The notes: a model not told the origin generated them from the sequence alone. A stretch of DNA of 64,000 nucleotides from Comamonadaceae bacterium 2FH (GCA_005503335.1 SCMQ01000022.1:1-64000); one strand, 5' to 3'. Positions 35,297-44,617 are shown, numbered from the stretch's first letter. Made by a program: numbers and translations.

Positions 35297-36142
35297 ATGA
35301 CGGTCTGGATAGACACCCATTGCCACCTCGACGCGGCCGAGTTCGCGGGCGACGTCGAGGCCGTGCGGGCGCGCGCGGCGGCGCGCCAGGTGGGCCTGTG
35401 CGTGCTGCCCGCGGTAGCGGTCGCCCACTTCGGCGCGCTGCGCGCGCTCGCGCAGCGCCTGGGCGACGCCTATGCCCTGGGCATACACCCGCTGTACGTG
35501 GCCCAGGCTGGCGAGGCCGACCTGGCGGCGCTGGACGCCGAGCTGGCGCAGCACCGGGCCGACCCCCGCCTGGTCGCCGTGGGCGAGATCGGCCTCGACT
35601 ACTTCGTGCCCGAGCTGGCCCAGGGCGAGGCGCGCGAGCGGCAGGATTTCTTTTACCGCGAGCAGCTCAAGCTGGCGCGCAAGCATGGCCTGCCGGTGCT
35701 GCTGCATGTGCGCCGCTCGGCCGACCAGCTGCTCAAGGGGCTGCGCGAGGTGGGGGTGAGCGGCGGCATCGCCCACGCCTTCAACGGCAGCCTGCAGCAG
35801 GCGCGCGCCTTCCTGGCGCTGGGCTTCAAGCTGGGCTTTGGCGGCGCCCTGACCTACCAGCGCGCGCTGCAGCTGCGCCGCCTGGCTGCCGAGCTGCCGC
35901 TGGACGCCCTGGTGCTCGAGACCGACGCGCCCGACATGCCGCCGCACTGGCTCTACACGCCGGCCGAACAGCGCGCGGCGGGCCGGCCGCAGGGCCGCAA
36001 CGAACCGGGCGAGTTGCCGCGCATCGCGGCCGAGCTGGCGCAGCTGCGCGGCATGGCGGTGGAGGAACTGGCGCAGGCGACCACGGCCAATGCCCTGGCG
36101 GCCTTGCCCCGGCTGCGGGGGCTCGCAGGCTCGGGCGCCTGA
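35297..36142 (+). CDS. tatD: TatD family metal-dependent hydrolase
   Basis: This 281-residue TIM-barrel nuclease-type hydrolase has the metal-binding IDTHCHLDAAEF at residues 4-15, Glu in AVGEIGLDYF, His in PVLLHVRRSADQLLKGL and IAHAFNGSLQQA, and Asp in LVLETDAPDMPP. TatD-type proteins are 3'-5' DNases involved in DNA repair or fragmentation. ATG 35297 is used; the frame extends five codons upstream without a plausible start signal. A glycosylase gene follows 62 bp later with its own -10-like element. Confidence 0.88.
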   Translation: MTVWIDTHCHLDAAEFAGDVEAVRARAAARQVGLCVLPAVAVAHFGALRALAQRLGDAYALGIHPLYVAQAGEADLAALDAELAQHRADPRLVAVGEIGLDYFVPELAQGEARERQDFFYREQLKLARKHGLPVLLHVRRSADQLLKGLREVGVSGGIAHAFNGSLQQARAFLALGFKLGFGGALTYQRALQLRRLAAELPLDALVLETDAPDMPPHWLYTPAEQRAAGRPQGRNEPGELPRIAAELAQLRGMAVEELAQATTANALAALPRLRGLAGSGA

Positions 36143-36204
36143 GCCTGCGCCTTCCCCGGAGCGTGCGGCGGTTCGGCCACAATCGCCGGTTTCACTCGCA
36201 CCCG

Positions 36205-36768
36205 ATGCCTGCCGACACCCCTCCCGCCGTCTGCCCCGAACGCCTGACCGGCCTGCCGCCGCGCGTGTCCGAGCGGACCGTGGTGCTGGTGCTCGGCAGC
36301 TTCCCCAGCGTGGCCTCGCTGGCCGCGCAGCAGTACTACGCGCACCCGCAGAACCATTTCTGGAAGATCCTGCAGGCCATCTGGCCCGAGCATGCCTGTC
36401 CAGCGGACGGCTACGAGCAGCGCATCGCCTGGCTGCTCGCGCGCGGCCTGGGCCTGTGGGACGTGTACGCGAGCTGCGAGCGCGAAGGCAGTCTGGACAG
36501 CCGCATCCGCCATGCCGAGGTGAACGATTTCGCCAGCCTGAAGGCGCGCTGCCCGCGCCTTCAGGCCATCGCCCACAACGGCGGCGAGAGCTTCAAGCAC
36601 GCGCCGCTCGTGGTGCGGAGTTTGAGCGCCGCCGGGCCGCCCCAAGGCGCCCAGCCCCTGCCGGTCTACAAGCTGCCCTCGACCAGCCCGGCCAATGCCT
36701 CGTGGAGTTTTGCGCGTAAGCTTGCCGCCTGGCGCGAAGTGTTTGCCGCGCATGGACTGACCGGATGA
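36205..36768 (+). CDS. DNA-deoxyinosine (hypoxanthine-DNA) glycosylase, uracil-DNA glycosylase superfamily
   Basis: This 187-residue enzyme would excise hypoxanthine formed by adenine deamination. Superfamily motif 1 appears as LVLGSFPSVASL and is followed by the characteristic YYAHPQNHFWKIL; motif 2 appears as KLPSTSPANAS. These match family 6 (HDG-type) glycosylases rather than true uracil glycosylases. CACAAT at 36178-36183 is a plausible -10 and no clear ribosome site is present. It overlaps the next gene by 4 bp (ATGA), so the two are coupled. Confidence 0.85.
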   Translation: MPADTPPAVCPERLTGLPPRVSERTVVLVLGSFPSVASLAAQQYYAHPQNHFWKILQAIWPEHACPADGYEQRIAWLLARGLGLWDVYASCEREGSLDSRIRHAEVNDFASLKARCPRLQAIAHNGGESFKHAPLVVRSLSAAGPPQGAQPLPVYKLPSTSPANASWSFARKLAAWREVFAAHGLTG

Positions 36769-37550
36769 GCACAGCCCGAACGACCTCCCCCTCCCGCACC
36801 AAGAAGACCGCCCCCCTGCCCGACGTCAATTTCTCCGACTACGGCGACGTCCGCTTCCTGCACCTGGGCAGCGAATGGGTGCAAGGCTCGATGCGCATGG
36901 ACGCGCCGTTCGACATCGACCTGGAGTACGTGCAGCGCATGATGGCCTGGCTGCTGTTCGTCGCGCCGGACAGCGTGGCCAGCCGCCACGCCATGCAGCT
37001 CGGCCTGGGCGCGGCGGCGCTGACCAAGTTCTGCCGCAAGCGGCTGCGCATGAAGACCACCGCGATCGAGCTGAACCCGCAGGTGATCGCGGCCTGCCGG
37101 CTCTGGTTCAAGCTGCCGCCCGACGACGCGCGCCTGCAGGTGGTGCTGGGCGATGCGGCCGAGGTGGCGCGCAGCCCGCACTGGCAGGGCCAGGTGGATG
37201 CCCTGCAGGTCGACCTGTACGATCACGAGGCGGCGGCGCCGGTGCTCGACAGCGAGGACTTCTACGCCGACTGCCGCGCGCTGTTGACCGAGGAGGGCTG
37301 CATGACCGTCAACCTGTTCGGCCGCTCGTCGAGCTACGAGCGCAGCCTGGAGAAGATCGCCACCGCCTTCGGCGAGGACGCCCTGTGGGCCTTCAAGCCC
37401 ACGCGCGAGGGCAACACCGTGGTGCTGGCGCAGCGCCAGGCCAGCCGCCCCAAGCGCGCCGAGCTGCTCGAGCGCGCGCAGGCCATAGAGACGCGCTGGA
37501 AGCTGCCGGCCTCCAAGTGGCTGCGCGTGTTCAAGCCGGTGCTGCGATGA
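36765..37550 (+). CDS. Spermidine synthase-like (polyamine aminopropyltransferase fold) protein
   Basis: This 261-residue Rossmann-fold protein has nucleotide motif AMQLGLGAAALTKFCRKRL, acidic residue in TTAIELNPQVIAACRLWF and DALQVDLYDHEAAAPVLDSE in place of the aminopropyltransferase proton-acceptor region. The N-terminal tetramerisation/gate domain of true SpeE is reduced. It is probably a methyltransferase or aminopropyltransferase relative; I cannot name a substrate. It overlaps both neighbours by 4 bp, so it lies inside an operon with a DNA glycosylase and a GspE-type ATPase. Confidence 0.78.
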   Translation: MSTARTTSPSRTKKTAPLPDVNFSDYGDVRFLHLGSEWVQGSMRMDAPFDIDLEYVQRMMAWLLFVAPDSVASRHAMQLGLGAAALTKFCRKRLRMKTTAIELNPQVIAACRLWFKLPPDDARLQVVLGDAAEVARSPHWQGQVDALQVDLYDHEAAAPVLDSEDFYADCRALLTEEGCMTVNLFGRSSSYERSLEKIATAFGEDALWAFKPTREGNTVVLAQRQASRPKRAELLERAQAIETRWKLPASKWLRVFKPVLR

Positions 37551-39346
37551 AAGCCAGTCCAGTGAGCGCGGCGCGTCCGCCCCTGCCGGGCCAGGCCCAC
37601 AGCGGGCCGCTGGACTGGCGCCGCCTGGTCGAGTGGCTGCGCGAGGACGGCGTGGTGACGATCGAGGAGGCGCGGCGCACCGTGGCGCGCTGTTCGCAGG
37701 CCGAGAGCGTGCAGCACCCGCTGCTGCGCCTGGCGCGCGTGGCCATGCAGCGCGCCAGCGACGGCAAGCCGCTGGACCTGGATGCGCTGACCGAGTGGCT
37801 GGCCACGCGCGCGGGCCTGCCCTACCTGCGCATAGACCCGCTCAAGGTCGACGTGGGCAAGGTGGCCGACATCATGAGCGCGCCCTATGCCGAGCGGCAC
37901 CACATCCTGCCGGTGCAGTTCGTCGGCGGCGAGGTGGTGGTGGCCACCGCCCAGCCCTTCGTCAGCGACTGGGTGGCCGAGGTCGAGCGCCAGTCGCGCC
38001 GCAGCGTGCGGCGCGTGCTGGCAAGTCCGCAGGACATCCAGCGCTACACCGCCGAGTTCTATGCCCTGGCCAAGTCGGTGCGCGCCGCGCAGCGCGCCGG
38101 CGGCCAGGGCGGCGCGGCCAGCTTCGAGCAGCTGGTGGAGCTCGGCAGGAGCAACAAGCAGCTCGACGCCAACGACCAGGGCGTGGTGCAGGTGGTGGAC
38201 TGGCTGTGGCAGTACGCCTTCGACCAGCGCGCCAGCGACATCCACCTGGAGCCGCGGCGCGAGCAGGGCGTGATCCGCTTCCGCATCGACGGCGTGCTGC
38301 ACCCGGTCTACCAGCTGCCGATCGGCGTGATGAACGCCATGACGGCGCGCATCAAGCTGCTGGGCCGCATGGACGTGATGGAAAAGCGCCGGCCGCAGGA
38401 TGGCCGCATCAAGACTCGAAATCCCCGGGGCGAGGAGATCGAGATGCGCCTGTCGACCCTGCCCACCGCCTTCGGCGAGAAGATGGTGATGCGCGTCTTC
38501 GACCCCGACACCGCGGTCAAGGACCTGGACGCGCTGGGCTTCTCGCCGCACGATGCCGAGCGCTGGGAGGCGCTGGTGCGGCGCCCGCACGGCATCGTCC
38601 TGGTGACCGGGCCCACCGGCTCGGGCAAGACCACCACGCTGTACTCCACGCTCAGGCGCCTGGCCACCGAGGAGGTCAACGTCAGCACGGTGGAGGACCC
38701 GATCGAGATGATAGAGCCCAGCTTCAACCAGACACAGGTGCAGCCGCAGCTGGACTTCGGCTTCGCGGAAGGGCTGCGCGCCCTGATGCGGCAGGACCCG
38801 GACATCCTCATGGTCGGCGAGATCCGCGACCTGGCCACGGCCGAGATGGCGATCCAGGCGGCCCTGACCGGGCACCTGGTGTTCTCCACCCTGCACACCA
38901 ACGACGCGCCTTCGGCCCTCACGCGGCTGACCGAGCTGGGCGTGCCGTCCTACCTGGTCGGCGCCACGCTGCTGGGCGTGCTGGCCCAGCGCCTGGTGCG
39001 CACGCTGTGCCCCGGTTGCAAGCAGCCCGACGCGGCGGCCGAGCGCGAGCTGCTGGACGAGGCCGTGCGGCCCTGGAAGCTCAGCGGCGACTGGCGGCCC
39101 TACAAGCCCGTGGGCTGCGTGGACTGCCGCATGACGGGCTTCATGGGCCGCATGGGCCTGTACGAGCTGCTCACCGTAGGCGAGCCCTTCCGCCAGTGCA
39201 TCGCCGGCGGGGCCACCGTGCAGGCGCTGCGCCAGCAGGCCCTGGCCGATGGCATGCGCCCGCTGCGCCTGGCCGGCGCGCTGCGCGTGGCCGAGGGCCT
39301 GACCACGCTCGAGGAAGTGCTGACGGCCACGCCGCCGATCGATTGA
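37547..39346 (+). CDS. GspE/PilB-type secretion or pilus ATPase
   Basis: This 599-residue hexameric motor ATPase has an N-terminal MshEN/GspE-N-like region (residues 20-180) and a C-terminal motor. The Walker A is GPTGSGKTTTLYSTL, the Asp box is STVEDPIEMIEPSFNQTQV, Walker B is LMRQDPDILMVGEIRD, the His box is VFSTLHTNDA, and a zinc-type C-x2-C pair appears twice (LCPGCK, CVDCRM). Such ATPases drive type II secretion or type IV pili. No other secretion genes are adjacent. ATG 37547 overlaps the previous gene by 4 bp. Confidence 0.9.
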   Translation: MKASPVSAARPPLPGQAHSGPLDWRRLVEWLREDGVVTIEEARRTVARCSQAESVQHPLLRLARVAMQRASDGKPLDLDALTEWLATRAGLPYLRIDPLKVDVGKVADIMSAPYAERHHILPVQFVGGEVVVATAQPFVSDWVAEVERQSRRSVRRVLASPQDIQRYTAEFYALAKSVRAAQRAGGQGGAASFEQLVELGRSNKQLDANDQGVVQVVDWLWQYAFDQRASDIHLEPRREQGVIRFRIDGVLHPVYQLPIGVMNAMTARIKLLGRMDVMEKRRPQDGRIKTRNPRGEEIEMRLSTLPTAFGEKMVMRVFDPDTAVKDLDALGFSPHDAERWEALVRRPHGIVLVTGPTGSGKTTTLYSTLRRLATEEVNVSTVEDPIEMIEPSFNQTQVQPQLDFGFAEGLRALMRQDPDILMVGEIRDLATAEMAIQAALTGHLVFSTLHTNDAPSALTRLTELGVPSYLVGATLLGVLAQRLVRTLCPGCKQPDAAAERELLDEAVRPWKLSGDWRPYKPVGCVDCRMTGFMGRMGLYELLTVGEPFRQCIAGGATVQALRQQALADGMRPLRLAGALRVAEGLTTLEEVLTATPPID

Positions 39347-39482
39347 TTGACCTGGGTAAACCCTGAGGTTTTCCGCCGAGTGGCACATGTCTTGCATTCG
39401 ACATAGGTGGAACCCACATCGGGCGGGGGATGCTTTCCCTCCAAAATCCGCCAGTCGAAAAATCGTTTCGAGGAGATCGTTC

Positions 39483-39971
39483 GTGAAAATCAAAAGTCAG
39501 AAAGACTTTTTCTCTGGGCTGATGTTCACTGCCGTGGGCGGTGCGTTTGCCTGGGGCGCCACCAATTACACGATTGGCGAAGGCGCTCGCATGGGTCCTG
39601 GCTACTTCCCGCTGATGCTGGGCATCCTGCTGGCCATCCTGGGCGCCTTCATCATGTTCGAAGCCCTGGTGGTGGAGACGCCCGACGGCGAGAAGATCGG
39701 CAAGTGGGCCTGGAAGCCGCTGGGCTTCATCATCGGCGCCAACCTGCTGTTCGGCGTGCTGCTCGGCGGCCTGCCCAGCATCGGCGTGCCTGCCATGGGC
39801 ATGATCGTCGCGATCTACGGCCTGACCATCGTCGCCAGCCTGGCCGGCGACCGCTTCAACCTCAAGGAAGTGCTGATCCTGGCCACCATCCTGGCCATCG
39901 GCAGCTACCTGGCCTTCGTCGTGCTGCTCAAGCTGCAGTTCCCTGTGTGGCCGAGCTTCATCGCAGGCTGA
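39483..39971 (+). CDS. tctB: Tripartite tricarboxylate transporter small membrane subunit TctB
   Basis: This 162-residue protein has four predicted TM helices (about residues 12-30, 42-60, 77-95 and 125-148), the usual TctB plan. It starts with a short basic cytoplasmic end (MKIKSQKDFFSG) and has GPGYFPLMLGILLAILGAFIM. It pairs with TctA to take up carboxylates delivered by TctC-type receptors. GTG 39483 follows GAGGAGATC. No tctC sits in this operon; receptor genes elsewhere in the window may supply it. tctA begins 14 bp downstream. Confidence 0.88.
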   Translation: MKIKSQKDFFSGLMFTAVGGAFAWGATNYTIGEGARMGPGYFPLMLGILLAILGAFIMFEALVVETPDGEKIGKWAWKPLGFIIGANLLFGVLLGGLPSIGVPAMGMIVAIYGLTIVASLAGDRFNLKEVLILATILAIGSYLAFVVLLKLQFPVWPSFIAG

Positions 39972-39984
39972 GAGAAAAAGAACC

Positions 39985-41499
39985 ATGGACCTGATCAACA
40001 ACCTCGCGCTCGGTTTTGGCGTCGCCTTCACGTTCCAGAACCTGATCTATGCCTTCATCGGCTGCCTGCTGGGCACGCTGATCGGCGTGCTGCCCGGTAT
40101 CGGCCCGGTGGCCACCATCGCCATGCTGCTGCCCGCCACCTACGCGCTGCCGCCCGTGGCCGCGCTGATCATGCTGGCCGGCATCTACTACGGCGCCCAG
40201 TACGGCGGCTCGACCACCGCGATTCTGGTCAACCTGCCCGGCGAATCCTCGTCCGTGGTCACGGTGATCGACGGCTACCAGATGGCGCGCAAGGGCCGCG
40301 CCGGCCCGGCGCTCGCCGCCGCCGGCCTGGGCTCGTTCTTCGCCGGCAGCGTGGGCACCCTGATCCTGGCGGCCTTCGCCGGTCCGCTGACCGAGGTGGC
40401 CTTCAAGTTCGGCCCGGCCGAGTACTTCTCGCTGATGATCCTGGGCCTGATCGGCGCCGTGGTGCTGGCCTCGGGCTCGCTGCTCAAGGCCATCGCGATG
40501 ATCGTGCTGGGCCTGCTGATGGGCCTGGTCGGCACCGACGTGAACTCGGGCGTGGCGCGTTTCAGCTTCGACATCCCCGAGCTGACCGACGGCATAGGCT
40601 TCATCACCATCGCCATGGGCGTGTTCGGCTACGGCGAGATCATCGCCAACCTCTCGCACCCCGAGGACCAGCGCGAGGTCTTCACCGACAAGGTGGAAGG
40701 CCTGATGCCGACCAAGGAAGACTTCAGGAACATGATCCCCGCCGTGCTGCGCGGCACGGCCCTGGGCTCGGCCCTGGGCATCCTGCCGGGCGGCGGCGCC
40801 CTGCTGTCGGCCTTCGCGGCCTACACCATCGAGAAGAAGACCAAGCTCAGGCCCGGCGAAGTGCCGTTCGGCAAGGGCAACATCCGCGGCGTGGCGGCGC
40901 CCGAGTCGGCCAACAACGCCGGCTCGCAGACCTCGTTCATCCCGCTGCTGACCCTGGGCATCCCGCCCAACGCCGTGATGGCGCTGATGGTGGGTGCCAT
41001 GACCATCCACAACATCCAGCCCGGCCCGCAGGTGATGACCAGCAACCCCGAGCTGTTCTGGGGCCTGATCGCCTCGATGTGGATAGGCAACGGCATGCTG
41101 GTGATCCTGAACCTGCCGCTGATCGGCCTGTGGATCAAGCTGCTCACCGTGCCCTACCGCTGGCTGTTCCCGGCCATTGTGCTGTTCTGCGCGATCGGCG
41201 TGTTCTCGACCAACAACAACACCTTCGACATCTGGATGGTGGCGATCTTCGGCGTGATCGGCTACAGCTTCATCAAGCTGGGCGTGGAGCCCGCGCCGCT
41301 GCTCTTGGGCTTCATCCTGGGGCCGATGATGGAGGAGAACCTGCGCCGCGCGCTGCTGCTGTCGCGCGGCGACTGGAGCGTGTTCGTCACGCGCCCGCTG
41401 TCGGCCGGCCTGCTGGCGGCCGCCTTGCTGTTGCTCATCATCGTGCTGCTGCCGGCCGTCAAGAGCAAGCGCGAGGAAGCCTTCCACGAGGAAGAGTGA
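39985..41499 (+). CDS. tctA: Tripartite tricarboxylate transporter large membrane subunit TctA (copy 1)
   Basis: This 504-residue membrane transporter has about 11-12 TM segments. TctA motifs include GVLPGIGPVATIAMLLP near residues 33-49, GIYYGAQYGGSTTAILVNLPGE, and the second-half repeat LPGGGALLSAF then AAPESANNAGSQTSFIPLLTLGIP. It imports a carboxylate driven by cation symport with TctB. AGAGAAAAAG precedes the ATG. A UUCG-loop terminator follows. The second tctA copy lies 185 bp on. Confidence 0.93.
   Translation: MDLINNLALGFGVAFTFQNLIYAFIGCLLGTLIGVLPGIGPVATIAMLLPATYALPPVAALIMLAGIYYGAQYGGSTTAILVNLPGESSSVVTVIDGYQMARKGRAGPALAAAGLGSFFAGSVGTLILAAFAGPLTEVAFKFGPAEYFSLMILGLIGAVVLASGSLLKAIAMIVLGLLMGLVGTDVNSGVARFSFDIPELTDGIGFITIAMGVFGYGEIIANLSHPEDQREVFTDKVEGLMPTKEDFRNMIPAVLRGTALGSALGILPGGGALLSAFAAYTIEKKTKLRPGEVPFGKGNIRGVAAPESANNAGSQTSFIPLLTLGIPPNAVMALMVGAMTIHNIQPGPQVMTSNPELFWGLIASMWIGNGMLVILNLPLIGLWIKLLTVPYRWLFPAIVLFCAIGVFSTNNNTFDIWMVAIFGVIGYSFIKLGVEPAPLLLGFILGPMMEENLRRALLLSRGDWSVFVTRPLSAGLLAAALLLLIIVLLPAVKSKREEAFHEEE
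40851..41172. repeat. Perfect 322-bp repeat within tctA copy 1
   Basis: I compared this block base by base with 42550-42871 in tctA copy 2 and found no difference, while the flanking parts of the two genes carry scattered substitutions. This suggests recent gene conversion or selection on a segment of the transport core. Confidence 0.85.
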
Positions 41500-41525
41500 C
41501 GCGCAGCATCCCCGCGCCTTGAAAG

Positions 41526-41550
41526 ACGGCAGCTTCGGCTGCCGTTTTTC
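41526..41550 (+). terminator. Rho-independent terminator after tctA copy 1
   Basis: ACGGCAGC-TTCG-GCTGCCGT is a perfect 8-bp stem closed by a UUCG tetraloop and followed by TTTTTC. It should separate expression of tctB-tctA from the second tctA. Confidence 0.88.
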
Positions 41551-41683
41551 ATTGGTGCCGGCCTGCGTAGCTGGCCGCAGCCCGTCTGTCCATTGGCGTA
41601 TGCACCCTCGCGCGCCACCGGCCGCGCGGCATGATCGGGTCCATGGCCGGCCGCAGCCCCAGGCGCCGCCGGCTCGGAGAGCC

Positions 41684-43198
41684 ATGGACCTGATCAGCAA
41701 TCTCGCGCTCGGTTTTGGCGTCGCCTTCACGTTCCAGAACCTGGTCTACGCCTTCATCGGCTGCCTGCTGGGCACGCTGATCGGCGTGCTGCCAGGGGTC
41801 GGCCCGGTGGCGACCATCGCCATGCTGCTGCCCGCGACTTACGCGCTGCCGCCGGTGGCCGCGCTGATCATGCTGGCCGGCATCTACTACGGCGCGCTGT
41901 ACGGCGGCTCGACCACCTCCATCCTGGTCAACCTGCCCGGCGAGCTGTCCTCCGTGGTCACGGTGATCGACGGCTACCAGATGGCACGCCAGGGCCGCGC
42001 CGGCCCGGCGCTCGCTGCCGCCGGCCTGGGCTCGTTCTTCGCCGGCTGCGTGGGCACGCTGATCCTGGCGGCCTTCGCGGCCCCGTTGATCGAGGTGGCG
42101 TTCAAGTTCGGCCCGGCCGAGTACTTCTCGCTGATGGTGCTGGGCCTGATCAGCGCCGTGGTGCTGGCCTCGGGCTCGCTGCTCAAGGCCGTGGCCATGA
42201 TCGTGCTGGGCCTGCTGATGGGCCTGATCGGCACCGACGTGAACTCGGGCGTGGCGCGTTTCAGCTTCGACATCCCCGAGCTGACCGACGGCATAGGTTT
42301 CGTCACCATCGCCATGGGCGTGTTCGGCTACGGCGAGATCATCGCCAACCTCTCGCACCCCGAGGACCAGCGCGAGGTCTTCACCGGCAAGCTGGAAGGC
42401 CTGATGCCGACCAGGGAAGACTTCAAGAACATGGTGCCCGCCGTGCTGCGCGGCACGGCCCTGGGCTGCGTACTGGGCATCCTGCCGGGGGGAGGCGCCT
42501 TGCTGGCCTCCTTCTCGGCTTATTCGCTGGAGAAGAAGACCAGGCTCAAGCCCGGCGAAGTGCCGTTCGGCAAGGGCAACATCCGCGGCGTGGCGGCGCC
42601 CGAGTCGGCCAACAACGCCGGCTCGCAGACCTCGTTCATCCCGCTGCTGACCCTGGGCATCCCGCCCAACGCCGTGATGGCGCTGATGGTGGGTGCCATG
42701 ACCATCCACAACATCCAGCCCGGCCCGCAGGTGATGACCAGCAACCCCGAGCTGTTCTGGGGCCTGATCGCCTCGATGTGGATAGGCAACGGCATGCTGG
42801 TGATCCTGAACCTGCCGCTGATCGGCCTGTGGATCAAGCTGCTCACCGTGCCCTACCGCTGGCTGTTCCCGTCCATCGTGCTGTTCTGCGCGATCGGCGT
42901 GTTCTCGACCAACAACAACACCTTCGACATCTGGATGGTGGGCGCCTTCGGCGTGATCGGCTACGGCTTCATCAAGCTGGGCGTGGAGCCCGCGCCGCTG
43001 CTCTTGGGCTTCATCCTGGGCCCGATGATGGAGGAGAACCTGCGCCGCGCGCTGCTGCTGTCGCGCGGCGACTGGAGCGTGTTCGTCACGCGCCCGCTGT
43101 CGGCCAGCCTGCTGGCCGCAGCGGCCCTGCTGCTGGTCATCGTGCTGCTGCCGGCCGTGCGATCCAAGCGCGAGCAGGCCTTCGGCGAGGAAGGCTGA
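41684..43198 (+). CDS. tctA: Tripartite tricarboxylate transporter large membrane subunit TctA (copy 2)
   Basis: This 504-residue paralogue of the preceding gene has identical length and about 93% residue identity by eye. Changes are mostly conservative in TM segments (e.g. GIYYGALYGGSTTSILVNLPGE). A 322-bp block is identical at DNA level. It has its own GGCTCGGAGAG site and lies after a strong terminator, so it may be regulated separately. No second tctB or tctC accompanies it. The copies could use different receptors or differ only in dosage. ATG 41684 corresponds exactly to the start of copy 1. Confidence 0.93.
   Translation: MDLISNLALGFGVAFTFQNLVYAFIGCLLGTLIGVLPGVGPVATIAMLLPATYALPPVAALIMLAGIYYGALYGGSTTSILVNLPGELSSVVTVIDGYQMARQGRAGPALAAAGLGSFFAGCVGTLILAAFAAPLIEVAFKFGPAEYFSLMVLGLISAVVLASGSLLKAVAMIVLGLLMGLIGTDVNSGVARFSFDIPELTDGIGFVTIAMGVFGYGEIIANLSHPEDQREVFTGKLEGLMPTREDFKNMVPAVLRGTALGCVLGILPGGGALLASFSAYSLEKKTRLKPGEVPFGKGNIRGVAAPESANNAGSQTSFIPLLTLGIPPNAVMALMVGAMTIHNIQPGPQVMTSNPELFWGLIASMWIGNGMLVILNLPLIGLWIKLLTVPYRWLFPSIVLFCAIGVFSTNNNTFDIWMVGAFGVIGYGFIKLGVEPAPLLLGFILGPMMEENLRRALLLSRGDWSVFVTRPLSASLLAAAALLLVIVLLPAVRSKREQAFGEEG
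42550..42871. repeat. Perfect 322-bp repeat within tctA copy 2
   Basis: Partner of 40851-41172, in direct orientation at a spacing of 1699 bp. Recombination between the two would delete or amplify one tctA unit together with the intervening terminator. Confidence 0.85.
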
Positions 43199-43309
43199 GG
43201 CGGCGCTTCCATGCCTGGCCGGGCGGCCGCTTCCGGTGCCGCGGGCCCGTACCCGGTTGGTAACCCGGCAGCCCTGCGGCCGCGGTCACAATAGGGGCCA
43301 GAGGTCCGC

Positions 43310-44617
43310 ATGTCATCCATTACCCATCCCGCCCAACACCCTCAGCGCGTGGCGCTGCACAACGAGATCCATGCCCGGCCGCCCGAGGCCATGACGGCGC
43401 CGCTGGCGATTTCCCACCTGGTCATGGCCTGCGACGCGGCGCAGCGCGAGGCCAGCCGCGCCCATGTGGCGGCGCTGCTGCGCGACCACCACCTGGCGCC
43501 GCCCGACGCCCAGACCACCCACCTGCGCATGGACCTGGGGCCGTTCCGCATCCGCTGGGAGATGCACACCGAGTTCGTGACCTGGACCTTCATGCGCGCG
43601 TCCTCGCTCGAGGCCTTCGGCGAGCGCGAGCCCGAGGGCGCGACCGCCGTGGTGCCGCAGGACTGGCTGGCGGCGCTGCCGGGCCAGTGCCTGGTGGGCC
43701 TGCACCTGTGGGTGCTGCCCACCCACATCTTTGGCTCGGGCTCCCTGGTCAAGCATGTGCTGCACGAGGACACGCTGGTCGCCTCCACGGTGGCCGACGG
43801 CCACGGCGAGGTCTACACCGATTTCGGCATCCATGCCGACGGCTTCTCGCGCATGGTGCTGCTGGCCGGCGGCATGACGCCGCGTCGCCTGGGGCGCCTG
43901 GTGCAGCAGCTGCTGGAGATCGAGACCTACCGCATGGCGGCCCTGCTGGGCCTGCCGGCGGCGCGCGAAGCCGCGACCGCGCTGGCCTACGCCGAGCGCG
44001 AGCTGGCGGCCCTGGCGGACGCCATACGCACGGCCCGGCGCGACGACGAGCCCGTGCTGCTGGACCGGCTGACCCATCTGGCGGGCCAGGTCGAGAGCCA
44101 GTACGCGGCCTCGCACTCGCGCTTCTCGGCCAGCTCGGCCTACTTCGAGCTGGTGGACAAGCGCATCATGGACATTTCCGAGTCGCGCCTGGCCGGCATG
44201 CAGACCATACGCGAGTTCATGGACCGGCGCCTCACGCCGGCGCGCAGCACCTGCGAGTGGGCCACGCGGCGCCAGGACGCGCTGTCGCAGCGCGTCTCGC
44301 GCATGAGCAACCTGCTGCGCACGCGGGTCGAGATCGAGCAGCAGCAAAGCAGCCAGGCCCTGCTGGCCACCATGAACCAGCGCCAGGACCTGCAGCTCAA
44401 GCTGCAGTCCACGGTGGAAGGCCTGTCGGTGGCGGCCATCACCTACTACATCGTGGGCCTGGTCAGCTACCTGGCCAAGGGCGCGCAGGCCCTGGGCTGG
44501 CCCTGGAGCCCCGAAAGCACGGCGGCCGTGGCCATCCCGGCCGTGGCGCTGGGAGTCTGGTGGTCGCTGCGCCAGCTGCACCACAAGCTGTTCAAGGCCC
44601 GGGCCCACGTGTCTTGA
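43310..44617 (+). CDS. DUF3422 family membrane protein
   Basis: This 435-residue protein starts HPQRVALHNEIHARPPEAM, the family hallmark. It has a long soluble domain (WEMHTEFVTWTFMR), a helical coiled-coil-like section at about residues 240-360, and two C-terminal TM helices (ITYYIVGLVSYLAKGAQAL and AVAIPAVALGVWWSL). Function is unknown. CACAAT at 43287-43292 is a possible -10. It is the last core-like gene before the defence insertion, whose first gene starts 105 bp later. Confidence 0.88.
   Translation: MSSITHPAQHPQRVALHNEIHARPPEAMTAPLAISHLVMACDAAQREASRAHVAALLRDHHLAPPDAQTTHLRMDLGPFRIRWEMHTEFVTWTFMRASSLEAFGEREPEGATAVVPQDWLAALPGQCLVGLHLWVLPTHIFGSGSLVKHVLHEDTLVASTVADGHGEVYTDFGIHADGFSRMVLLAGGMTPRRLGRLVQQLLEIETYRMAALLGLPAAREAATALAYAERELAALADAIRTARRDDEPVLLDRLTHLAGQVESQYAASHSRFSASSAYFELVDKRIMDISESRLAGMQTIREFMDRRLTPARSTCEWATRRQDALSQRVSRMSNLLRTRVEIEQQQSSQALLATMNQRQDLQLKLQSTVEGLSVAAITYYIVGLVSYLAKGAQALGWPWSPESTAAVAIPAVALGVWWSLRQLHHKLFKARAHVS

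Noticed and set aside
39958-41730. 590-codon His/Gln/Asp-rich minus-strand frame opposite tctA
   Set aside because: The same frame recurs opposite the second tctA copy because it mirrors conserved membrane-protein codons; it is not a real repeat protein.
41684-43198. Second tctA as an assembly duplication
   Set aside because: The two copies differ at many scattered positions and have different upstream and downstream sequence; only an internal block is identical.
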